Of a DNA stretch of 64,000 nt, positions 19,442 through 27,068 are shown in pieces. The position numbers and the translations under genes are program-made. Each line of letters opens with the position of its first letter. The stretch's first letter is position 1. Source of the stretch: an uncultured Paracoccaceae bacterium (GTDB lineage: Bacteria; Pseudomonadota; Alphaproteobacteria; Rhodobacterales; Rhodobacteraceae); NCBI GenBank assembly GCA_937872465.1, contig CALMSR010000072.1:1-64000 (forward strand), read 5' to 3'. Below the pieces are notes generated by a model, which saw nothing but the letters and a program-made list of their open reading frames with translations, made no database searches and was not told the DNA's origin.

Positions 19442-19579
19442 CAGGCTCCTCGTCTCGATTCGTTTCCAGTTCTCAACAAACGGGCTTCCGCGGCCGCTCG
19501 GGAGCAACTACCTTCGTCCCGCGGCGAGGTTATGCCGGTAATCGCGATCGTGCAACCATGTCGCGAGCCGCGAGGGGAA

Positions 19580-20062
19580 ATGACGCAACGGGCGAGTATT
19601 GCGGCCCTGCTTCACGAGATCGACCGGCTCAGCCCGGCCGGTTTCGCGGTGGCGATGCATATCCGCTTCACCCGACCGACCTATCTGTTCCAGACCTACG
19701 CCAAGCGCTGGATGGATCACTATTCGGCGAAGGGCATGGTCGTGCATGACCCGCTGGTGCACTGGGGCCTGCAGAACGTGGGACGGGTCCGCTGGTCCGA
19801 ACTCGAGGCGATCGACAGCCACGGCGTGCTGGAGGCGGCCAAGGATTTCGGGCTTATGAACGGCGCCTCGATCTCGGTGGTCATCGACGGATCGCGCAGC
19901 ATCTCGGGCTTCGCGCGAGCGGACCGGGAATATACCGATGCGGAGATGCAGGAGCTCGAGGAGATCCTCGTCGCGCTGCATGTCGCCACAACCGGCTTGG
20001 GCGAACTCAACGAGAGCGACCAGCGCGCGCTCACCGAGCTCTCGATCAAGCTGACCCATTGA
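19580..20062 (+). CDS. LuxR-like autoinducer-binding domain protein lacking the helix-turn-helix
   Basis: The 160-aa protein aligns along its whole length with the ligand-binding half of the neighbouring LuxR. It keeps the pocket residues (KRWMDHYSAKGMVVHDPLVH, with a following Trp). It stops at TGA 20060-20062 inside what would be the first helix of the DNA-binding domain (LTELSIKLTH). No other frame downstream continues a helix-turn-helix, so this is not a simple frameshift. By analogy with TrlR, the truncated TraR of Agrobacterium, it could form inactive heterodimers with LuxR or sequester the signal. An in-frame ATG at 19532 is an alternative start. Confidence 0.8.
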   Translation: MTQRASIAALLHEIDRLSPAGFAVAMHIRFTRPTYLFQTYAKRWMDHYSAKGMVVHDPLVHWGLQNVGRVRWSELEAIDSHGVLEAAKDFGLMNGASISVVIDGSRSISGFARADREYTDAEMQELEEILVALHVATTGLGELNESDQRALTELSIKLTH

Positions 20063-20196
20063 CGGGCGGGTATCGGACGGGACATGTCGCGGATGGTGCC
20101 TGTGGCGGCGGAAACCACCGGACGGCGGCCGGAAGCGGCGGCTAGACGGGAGGCGAGTCGGGCGACGCGCCGTCGCTGGTGTGGGAGGACGTGCCT

Positions 20197-21750
20197 ATGA
20201 GTGAAACCGCGGAAGCAGGGTCGGGCAGCCGCCGCGGGCGGGGCGGCGGCGCGGCGCGGCGGGCCGAGCGCACCGCGCCGAGGATCGAGGCGGCGCCCTA
20301 TATCCGTCGCCGGATCCCGAACTACGAGATCCTCGACGAGGAGGGGCTGGCGCTCATCGAGGCCAATGCCGAGACGGTGCTGGAGGAGATCGGCGTCAAT
20401 TTCGCCGACAACCCGGCGGCGCTGGAGCTCTGGCGCGGGGCGGGGGCGGACGTGCGCGGCGAGCGGGTGCATCTGCCGCGCGGGCTGGCGCGCTCGCTCT
20501 GTGCCACGGCGCCGCGGGAATACACCCAGATGGCCCGCAACCCCGAGCGCAACGTGGTGATCGGCGGCAAGAGCCTGGTGCTGGCGCCGGTCTACGGCCC
20601 CCCCTTCGTGCGCGACATGGCGGGCGGGCGGCGCTATGCGACGATCGCGGATTTCCGCAACCTCGTGCGGCTCGGCTACATGTCGAAATGGCTGCACCAT
20701 TCGGGCGGCACGGTCTGCGAGCCGACCGACATCGCGGTGAACAAGCGGCATCTCGACATGCTGCTGGCGCATATGACGCTCTCCGACAAGCCCTTCATGG
20801 GCTCGGTGACCGAGCCGGTGCGCGCCGAGGATTCGGTGGAGATGTGCCGGATCCTCTTCGGGGCCGAGAACGTCGGGCCGAACTGCTACATGACCTCGCT
20901 CATCAACATCAACTCGCCGCTCACCTTCGATTCCACGATGATGGGCGCGCTCGAGGTCTATGCCCGCGCCGGCCAGGGGGTGATCGTCTCGCCCTTCATC
21001 GTCGGCGGTGCCATGGCGCCGGTGAGCGTCGCCGGCACGCTCACGCAGGTGCTCGCCGAGGCGATGACCGGCGTCGCCTATTCGCAGCTGGTCAATCCCG
21101 GCGCCCCGGCGATCTTCGGCGCCTTCGTGACCTCGATCGACATGAACTCCGGGGCGCCGACCTTCGGCACGCCCGAGGCGAGCAAGATCCTCTGGGGCGC
21201 GGGCCAGCTCGCGCGGCGGCTGAACCTGCCGTTCCGCTCGGGGGGCGCGCTCTGCGGCTCCAAGCTGCCCGATGCCCAGGCCGCCTACGAGACCGCGAAC
21301 ACGCTCAACGCCGCGCTGCTCGGCGGGGTCAACTTCATGCTGCATTCCTGCGGCTGGCTCGAGGGCGGGCTGGTATCGTCCTTCGAGAAATTCGTGCTCG
21401 ATGCCGATCAGCTCGGCGTGCTGCATGCCATCGCCGAAGGCATCGACCTCAGCGAGAACGGCCAGGCCATGGAGGCGATCCGGGAGGTGGGGCCGGGGGG
21501 CCATTACCTCGGCTGCCAGCATACGCAGGCGAATTTCAAGACCGCCTTCTGGCGCTCGGACCTGCTCGACTACCGGCCCTTCGAGACCTGGGCCGAAGCC
21601 GGCGCCCAGGATTCGATGCAGCTCGCCAATGCGAGGGTGGCGAAGATGCTCGCCGAATACGTGGCGCCGCCGATCGACCCGGGCATCGCCGAGGGGCTCG
21701 ACGACTATGTCGCCCGGCGCAAGGCTTCGGAGCCGGACGCCTTCGGCTAG
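20197..21750 (+). CDS. Trimethylamine methyltransferase-family (MttB-like) protein, non-pyrrolysine
   Basis: The 517-aa protein belongs to the MttB superfamily (barrel motifs FMGSVTEPVRAEDS, NINSPLTFD, NFMLHSCGWLEGG). The reading frame is continuous, so it lacks the in-frame UAG pyrrolysine codon of archaeal MttB and belongs with the MtgB-like forms. Characterised non-pyrrolysine members move a methyl group from glycine betaine, proline betaine or carnitine to a corrinoid protein. A 25-residue Gly/Arg-rich N-terminal extension is unusual. The ATG at 20197 with GGAGG upstream is preferred over GTG 20179. No cognate corrinoid protein or reactivase adjoins it. Confidence 0.88.
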   Translation: MSETAEAGSGSRRGRGGGAARRAERTAPRIEAAPYIRRRIPNYEILDEEGLALIEANAETVLEEIGVNFADNPAALELWRGAGADVRGERVHLPRGLARSLCATAPREYTQMARNPERNVVIGGKSLVLAPVYGPPFVRDMAGGRRYATIADFRNLVRLGYMSKWLHHSGGTVCEPTDIAVNKRHLDMLLAHMTLSDKPFMGSVTEPVRAEDSVEMCRILFGAENVGPNCYMTSLININSPLTFDSTMMGALEVYARAGQGVIVSPFIVGGAMAPVSVAGTLTQVLAEAMTGVAYSQLVNPGAPAIFGAFVTSIDMNSGAPTFGTPEASKILWGAGQLARRLNLPFRSGGALCGSKLPDAQAAYETANTLNAALLGGVNFMLHSCGWLEGGLVSSFEKFVLDADQLGVLHAIAEGIDLSENGQAMEAIREVGPGGHYLGCQHTQANFKTAFWRSDLLDYRPFETWAEAGAQDSMQLANARVAKMLAEYVAPPIDPGIAEGLDDYVARRKASEPDAFG

Positions 21751-21972
21751 AGCCGGCTTCGTGCGCGCGCGCACATCCGGCTATGTGGTTGATATCATGC
21801 GGGAACGCGTTTCGCGTAAACCTGGTCTTCACGATGCGCGATACGCTCTCTCGAACGCGAGGCCTTCGCCGTCCCGCCCGTGCGTCAGCGCGGGCAGGGT
21901 TCCCCGGCAGGAGGGCGGGCCTTTGTCGTGCGGTGTGCCCGGGACGGTGGTGCAGGCCGAGGTGATGGCGGG

Positions 21973-22590
21973 TCAGGCGGTCGGCGTGCCCCAGGCGGCG
22001 TCATAGGCGGCAACGCCGGCCGCCGTGGCCTGGGCGATGCGTGTCAGCGGCCAGTCCGGCTGGAAGAGCGCGGAGCCGAGGCCGAAGCCGTCGGCGCCCG
22101 CGGCCTTCCAGTCGGCGAAACTCGCGGGCGCCGCGCCGCCCACGGCATAGACCAGCGTGTCGCGGGGCAGGACGGCGCGGATCGCCTTCAGCCCTTCGAG
22201 CCCGGCCATGCCGGCGGGAAAGAGCTTGAGCGCATCGGCGCCGGCATCGAGCGCGGCGAAGCATTCGCTGGGCGTGAAGACGCCGGGATAGGAGCCGAGG
22301 CCGAGTTCCTTCGTGCGCGCGATGACCTGGGCATTGCAGTTCGGAGAGACGATGAAGCTCGCGCCGGTATCGGCGACCCGGCGTACCTCCTCGGGGGCGA
22401 GCACGGTGCCGGCGCCGATGCGCGCGCGATCCCCCAGCGCGGCCTGCATGGCGGCGATGCTGCGCAAGGGGTCGGGCGAGTTGAGCGGGACCTCGATCCA
22501 GCCGATCCCGGCCTCGACGATCGCGGTGGCGGTCTCGATGGCCCGGGCGGGATCGATGCCGCGGAGGATGGCGATCAGGCGGCGGCTCAT
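21973..22590 (-). CDS. dgoA: 2-dehydro-3-deoxy-6-phosphogalactonate aldolase
   Basis: This 205-aa KDPG/KDPGal-type class I aldolase has the catalytic glutamate in IEVPLNSPDP and the Schiff-base lysine in DALKLFPAGMAG. It splits 2-keto-3-deoxy-6-phosphogalactonate into pyruvate and glyceraldehyde 3-phosphate, the last step of the De Ley-Doudoroff galactose route. Its start overlaps the dgoK stop (ATGA), so the two are translationally coupled. Confidence 0.93.
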   Translation of the reverse strand: MSRRLIAILRGIDPARAIETATAIVEAGIGWIEVPLNSPDPLRSIAAMQAALGDRARIGAGTVLAPEEVRRVADTGASFIVSPNCNAQVIARTKELGLGSYPGVFTPSECFAALDAGADALKLFPAGMAGLEGLKAIRAVLPRDTLVYAVGGAAPASFADWKAAGADGFGLGSALFQPDWPLTRIAQATAAGVAAYDAAWGTPTA

Positions 22591-23504
22591 GGGGTGCTCC
22601 GTGTCGAGGCGAGGGCGGAATGCGCGGCGGCGAGCCCGGCGAGGGTGAGGCCGGCGACGGCGACCTGCCGGGCCGCGAGCCCGCAATGCGCCAGCGCGGC
22701 GCGATAGGCCTCCGCGAGGCCGGCGGCGCCGATCAGGACCACGTCGCGCCCCAGCCAGTAGGGGCGCGTGGCGGCGAGCTCGGCGCCGATCAGCAGGCCC
22801 GAGAGCCGGGCGCGGGCGCGCTCTGGGGCGAGATCGGCAAGCAGGGATTCGGCGCGCAGGCCGAAGAGCCGCGCGGCGAGGCGCTCGGGGCGGGAGAGGG
22901 TCTCGTCCACGGCCTCGATGAAATCGGGCTCCGACCAGCCGGTGTCGGCGACGGAATGGCGCAGCACCGAGGCCTTTGCGAGCAGGGCGAAGATCTCGCC
23001 GGTCATGAAGCTGGTGAAGCTCACCACCTCGCCGGCGCCGACATGGGCCCATTTGCTGTGGGTGCCCGGCAGGCAGAGCACGCCGTCGAAATCCGGCTCG
23101 CCGGCGAGGAAGCCGGCGATCTGGGTCTCCTCGCCGCGCATCACGTCCCAGGGCGTGCGCTGGCAGAGCCCCGGCAGGATGTGGAGGCGGAGCCGCGGGT
23201 CGGCGACCGCCGGGCGCACGAAGCGCTCGGGATGCAGCGGCGGGCAGGGGACGGCGGCATAGGGCGCCTCGGTCCAGCCCTGGCGCGCGCCGACCATGCC
23301 GCAGGCCAGCGCCTCGGTCACCCTGCCTTCCGCGAGCCAGGGTCCGACCAGCCGCAGGAGCGCGGGCTCGAAATCGCCGGGGCCGAGCCGGGCCATGCCG
23401 TCGTCGGAGGCGGCCACGTCGAGCACGGCGCCGTCGGCGCCGATCGCCCAGGCGCGCAGGTTCGAGGTGCCCCAGTCGACGGCGATCCAGGCGGCCCCGT
23501 TCAT
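22587..23504 (-). CDS. dgoK: 2-dehydro-3-deoxygalactonokinase
   Basis: The 305-aa sugar kinase begins with WIAVDWGTSNLRAW, the phosphate-binding start of the DgoK family. It has the PGTHSKWAHV motif and the conserved FTSFMTGEIFALL. It phosphorylates 2-keto-3-deoxygalactonate to feed the coupled DgoA aldolase. Both ends overlap neighbours by four bases, so SDR, dgoK and dgoA form one compact operon. The galactonate dehydratase, lactonase and importer usually found with them are not in the window. Confidence 0.93.
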   Translation of the reverse strand: MNGAAWIAVDWGTSNLRAWAIGADGAVLDVAASDDGMARLGPGDFEPALLRLVGPWLAEGRVTEALACGMVGARQGWTEAPYAAVPCPPLHPERFVRPAVADPRLRLHILPGLCQRTPWDVMRGEETQIAGFLAGEPDFDGVLCLPGTHSKWAHVGAGEVVSFTSFMTGEIFALLAKASVLRHSVADTGWSEPDFIEAVDETLSRPERLAARLFGLRAESLLADLAPERARARLSGLLIGAELAATRPYWLGRDVVLIGAAGLAEAYRAALAHCGLAARQVAVAGLTLAGLAAAHSALASTRSTP

Positions 23505-24271
23505 CCGGTGACCACGACGCCGCCGTCCACCACCATCGCCTGGCCGGTCATCATGCGCGAGGCGTCGGAGGCGAGGAAGAGCGTGGCCTCGACGATGTCC
23601 CGCTCGACGAGATGCTCCTTGAGGCATTGCCGGGCGAGATGCGCGGCGAGCGCCTTTTCCGTGGCCCAGAGGTCGCGCTGCCGCCTGGTCAGCACCCAGC
23701 CGGGCACCAGCGCATTCGCCCGGATGCGGTCGGGGCCGAGTTCGCGGGCGAGGCCGCGGGTCATCCCGGTGATGGCGGCCTTGGCGGTCATGTAGGCGAG
23801 GTAGCCGGCATTGCCCATCAAGTAGGAGACGGAGGAGAAATTGATGATCGAGCCGCCGCCGGCGGCCTTCATGCCGGGCGCGGCAGCCTGGGCGGTGAAG
23901 AAATGCGGGCGCAGGTTGATCGCCTGGGCGTGGTCCCATTCCTCGACCGTGTAATCCTCGATGGCGCGGCGCTGGTCGTTGGCGGCGTTGTTGACCAGCA
24001 CGGTGACGGGGCCGTGCAGCTCGGCCGCCTTGGCCATGGCCGCGCGCAGGGCGGCGATGTCGACGATGTCGCAGGGCAGGAAGAGCGGCGTGTTGCCGTG
24101 GCGGGCGCTCGCCTCGGCGACGAAATCGCCGGCGTCGGAGCGCTGCACGAAGGCGACGCGGGCGCCCTGTTCGAGGAAGCCTTCGGTGAGCGCGGCGCCG
24201 ATGCCGGATCCGCCGCCGGTGATGAAGACCGAGCGGCCCTCGAGGTCGTGAAAGGTGGCGTATCGCGTCAT
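23501..24271 (-). CDS. Short-chain dehydrogenase, likely sugar (galactose/arabinose) 1-dehydrogenase
   Basis: The 256-aa SDR has the cofactor site FITGGGSGIGAAL, the NNA motif (VLVNNAANDQ), catalytic serine in INFSSVSY and the YxxxK pair in YMTAKA. It is the first gene of the operon leading to dgoK and dgoA, which suggests oxidation of D-galactose or a similar aldose to the lactone as step one of the pathway. Family members with other sugar or sugar-acid substrates look alike, so the exact substrate is inferred from context. Confidence 0.88.
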   Translation of the reverse strand: MTRYATFHDLEGRSVFITGGGSGIGAALTEGFLEQGARVAFVQRSDAGDFVAEASARHGNTPLFLPCDIVDIAALRAAMAKAAELHGPVTVLVNNAANDQRRAIEDYTVEEWDHAQAINLRPHFFTAQAAAPGMKAAGGGSIINFSSVSYLMGNAGYLAYMTAKAAITGMTRGLARELGPDRIRANALVPGWVLTRRQRDLWATEKALAAHLARQCLKEHLVERDIVEATLFLASDASRMMTGQAMVVDGGVVVTG

Positions 24272-24349
24272 CGTCGGGTCTCCGCGCGCAGAGGCGGCTT
24301 CCTTCTAGCACCGGGACCCTCGGCGGGGAACGCCGGGGCGCGGGCCGGA

Positions 24350-24865
24350 TCAGGTCGTCACGAGTTCGGCCAGGAAGCCGCGGGTGAAGCGTTCGAGCGC
24401 CGCCCAGTCGGTCGGGTCGGCGGATTGTTCGGGGCCGCCGAAGCCGAGCCAGCCGAGGGCGCGCCGGGCGGGGCCGAGATCGGCGGGGCCGGGCGCTTCC
24501 GCCACATGGTGCCGATGGGCGGGAACCCAGCCGGTCGCGGCGCTCAGCCGCGCGACGCAGGCCTCCGCCGCGTCGCGGTCCCGGCCGCGCCCGAGCGCGG
24601 GCTCCACCGAGACCAGGGCGTTCCGCGTATAGGTGAGCTGGTCGGCCCAGTCGCGCACGAGGCTCTCGAAGCGCTGCGGATAGGCGCCGCCGTGGACCGG
24701 CGCGGCGAGGATCACCGCCCCGGTGCCCTCGGCGAGCGTCAGGGTCTCGTCGGCGATGTCGACGAGATGCACCAGATGCCCCGCCTCCCGCGCGATCTCG
24801 GCGATGCGCGCGGCGACCCGGCGGGTCAGGCCCTCGACGGTGACATAGGCGAGCAGGATCTCCAT
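24350..24865 (-). CDS. Flavodoxin-domain protein (HemG-like)
   Basis: The 171-aa protein has a flavodoxin-like N-terminus (EILLAYVTVEGLTRRVA) where FMN phosphate would bind and a VILAAPVHGGAYPQRF loop. It resembles the menaquinone-dependent protoporphyrinogen oxidase HemG family and related flavodoxin-like proteins. It is too generic to assign a haem role with certainty. It starts 10 bp after the stop of the bactofilin-like gene on the same strand, so co-transcription is likely. Confidence 0.75.
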   Translation of the reverse strand: MEILLAYVTVEGLTRRVAARIAEIAREAGHLVHLVDIADETLTLAEGTGAVILAAPVHGGAYPQRFESLVRDWADQLTYTRNALVSVEPALGRGRDRDAAEACVARLSAATGWVPAHRHHVAEAPGPADLGPARRALGWLGFGGPEQSADPTDWAALERFTRGFLAELVTT

Positions 24866-24875
24866 GCGCCGCCCG

Positions 24876-25991
24876 TCACTCCGGGTGGCCGAAGCCGGGA
24901 TGCAGCCAGGCCACGATCAGCGCGCCGAGCCCGAGCAGCGTCAGGGCCGGCACCGCGAACCAGGCGAGGAAGGGCACCAGCGCCACGAGACCGACGATCA
25001 CCGCGCCGATCAGCGCGGTCAGGAACCGCTCGCCGAGCGTGTCGGGCTCGAGCAGCCCGATCCAGCCCCAGGTCCCGCGCCCGACCATCCAGACCCCGAT
25101 GAGGTAGCCGAGGAAGGCGAAGCCGAAGGCCGCCAGCAGGACGACCGGCGCGGCGAGCAGGCCGAGGATCGTCAGGGCGAGCAGGATGGCCGATCCGACC
25201 AGGACCGCGAGCGCGAGGAAGCCCATGCCGAAGGTGCGCCAGGGCCGGTCCGCGGCGATGCGCGCGAGCCGCTCGACCCCCGCCGGCGCGATCAGGCTGA
25301 GCAGGGTGACGAGGATGGTCAGGATCAGCGCCCCGATCGCCGCGCCCGTGGCGATCGCCATCCAGTCGCGGGGGCCGCGCTCGGGCAGGATCTGGAGGTC
25401 TTCGGTCAGCGCGTGGCGCTCGATGCGGTCGGGCGGGATCACCGATTCCGGGACCACCGGCTCGTCCTCGCCGGTGGCGAGCTTCAGCCGGCCGCCGATG
25501 CTGGCGCCGGGCCCGAATTCGACCACATTGGCGGTGATCGCCACGTCGCCGGCGATCGCCGCGTCGATTTCCACGGTATCGGCGGCGAGGAGCGCCGTGC
25601 CGCCGACCGGCGCGTCGAGCTTGAGGTGGCGGGCGGCCGCGCGCAGGTCGCCGCCGACCGCGGCCGCGACGGAAACGTCGTAGCCCATCAGCATCGCGTC
25701 GCCGCCGACCGGCGCCGAGGCGGCCACGTCCGCGCCGCTCGCGACGAGCATGCCCGCGACCTCGGCATGGGTGGCCACCCGGCGACCCGCGAGCCAGGCC
25801 GAGCCGGTGATCGGCGCCCGCAGGTCGATGTTCTCCCCGGCCGCGAAGGCGTCGTCGATGCCCTCGGTATCGAGGCTGAGCGTGCCGCCGGCGACATAGA
25901 TGTCGTCGCCGAGGCGGAAGACGTCGTTTTCGTCCTGGGCCAGCGCGGGGGCGGCGAAGGCCAGCAGGGCGAGCAGAACTGCACGGATCAT
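24876..25991 (-). CDS. Exported bactofilin-like polymer-forming domain fused to membrane segments
   Basis: The 371-aa protein has a signal peptide (MIRAVLLALLAFAAPALAQ). About 180 residues of short repeated beta-strand-like units follow (GSAWLAGRRV, GDAMLMGYDV, GDVAITANVV) that resemble the right-handed beta-helix of polymer-forming cytoskeletal proteins. After a linker come four or five hydrophobic helices (about residues 215-365). The combination places the beta-helix on the periplasmic face. Function is unknown; envelope scaffolding is a guess. The start at 25991 gives a clean signal peptide, whereas longer reading adds an Arg-rich leader. Confidence 0.75.
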   Translation of the reverse strand: MIRAVLLALLAFAAPALAQDENDVFRLGDDIYVAGGTLSLDTEGIDDAFAAGENIDLRAPITGSAWLAGRRVATHAEVAGMLVASGADVAASAPVGGDAMLMGYDVSVAAAVGGDLRAAARHLKLDAPVGGTALLAADTVEIDAAIAGDVAITANVVEFGPGASIGGRLKLATGEDEPVVPESVIPPDRIERHALTEDLQILPERGPRDWMAIATGAAIGALILTILVTLLSLIAPAGVERLARIAADRPWRTFGMGFLALAVLVGSAILLALTILGLLAAPVVLLAAFGFAFLGYLIGVWMVGRGTWGWIGLLEPDTLGERFLTALIGAVIVGLVALVPFLAWFAVPALTLLGLGALIVAWLHPGFGHPE

Positions 25992-26153
25992 CGCATCCCC
26001 TCCTCGAGCTTTGACGGCGCCGATCTTCGGCCGTGAGGCGCGGCTTGGCAAGTGCGGCGCCCGGCCCCGGCGGGGTGGTGGCATGGGGGATCGCCCTCGG
26101 CGCGGGCAGAGCGGGCGGCGTCGCCGGATGACGTTCCCGCGACTGGCCCCCCC

Positions 26154-27017
26154 TCACATCCGCAATGCCCTGCGGCGGGCGCGGGTCTCGCGGAACCAGA
26201 TCACGAGGCCCGAGGCCACGATGATGGCCGCGCCGGCCAGCATGGCGCCGTCGGGCATGTCGTCGAAGACGATCCAGCCGAAGAGGATGCCCCAGAAGAG
26301 CAGCGTGTACTGGATCGGGGTGATGGTCGCGGCATCGGCGAGCTTGAGCGAGCGCGCGATCGCGAGATGCCCGCCCATGGCGACGATGCCGAGCAGCGCC
26401 AGCAGCCCGAGATCCCCCGGCGGCGTCGGGACCCAGGCGAAGGGCGCGACGACCAGGCCCGCCAGGGCCGCGCCGAGGGTCTGCCAGAACACGAGCGCGG
26501 TGTCCGGCGTGGCGCGCAGGGCGCGGGCCGTGAGCACCATGGTCGCATAGGCGAGGCTGCCGAGCAGCGAGACCGCCACCGCCGGCGCGATGCCCCCGCC
26601 CGGCCGCAGCGCCACCAGCACGCCGAGAAAGCCGAGCAGGATCGCTCCCCAGCGCCAGGGGCCGACGCTTTCGCCGAGCGCCCAGGGCGAGAGCGCGGCG
26701 ACATAGATCGGCGCCGCCAGCCAGTAGGTCAGCACGTCGGCGAGCGGCAGGACCGCGACCGCGAGATAGAAGCACACCAGTTCGGCGGTCGAGGCGGAGA
26801 CGCGGAGGAGCTGCAGGCCCGGCCGGTGGACCGGCAGGAGCGGGATGCGGTTGCGCCAGAGCATCAGCGCGAGGATCGCGAGCGCCGCGAGCGAGCGCAG
26901 CAGGATCACCTGGCCGACCGAATAGGTCGCCACGAGCCATTTCCCGAGCGTGTCGTTGAGCGCGAAGAGCAGCATGCCGAGCAGCGCCAGCAGGATGCCG
27001 AGGCGCTGCGGCGTCAT
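26154..27017 (-). CDS. EamA/DMT-family transporter
   Basis: The 287-aa inner-membrane protein has ten hydrophobic segments in two repeated halves, as in the drug/metabolite transporter superfamily. The first half contains LGMLLFALNDTLGKWLVATY and the second half the family-like QYTLLFWGILFGWIVFDDMP. Members export or import amino acids, nucleosides or S-adenosylmethionine. The cargo here cannot be assigned. The FAD-oxidase gene ends 51 bp upstream on the same strand. Confidence 0.88.
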   Translation of the reverse strand: MTPQRLGILLALLGMLLFALNDTLGKWLVATYSVGQVILLRSLAALAILALMLWRNRIPLLPVHRPGLQLLRVSASTAELVCFYLAVAVLPLADVLTYWLAAPIYVAALSPWALGESVGPWRWGAILLGFLGVLVALRPGGGIAPAVAVSLLGSLAYATMVLTARALRATPDTALVFWQTLGAALAGLVVAPFAWVPTPPGDLGLLALLGIVAMGGHLAIARSLKLADAATITPIQYTLLFWGILFGWIVFDDMPDGAMLAGAAIIVASGLVIWFRETRARRRALRM

Positions 27018-27068
27018 TGCCCGCTTCCGGCGCGGGAGGGTCCGGCGGGGGAATGCCCGCCACGGCGG

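Noticed and set aside
20197..21750. Pyrrolysine-containing MttB
   Set aside because: The reading frame is continuous with no in-frame UAG and the sequence follows the non-pyrrolysine group.
21800..21830. ACGCG/CGCGT mini-hairpin between mttB and dgoA as terminator
   Set aside because: It has only five pairs and no U-tract; chance is likely.
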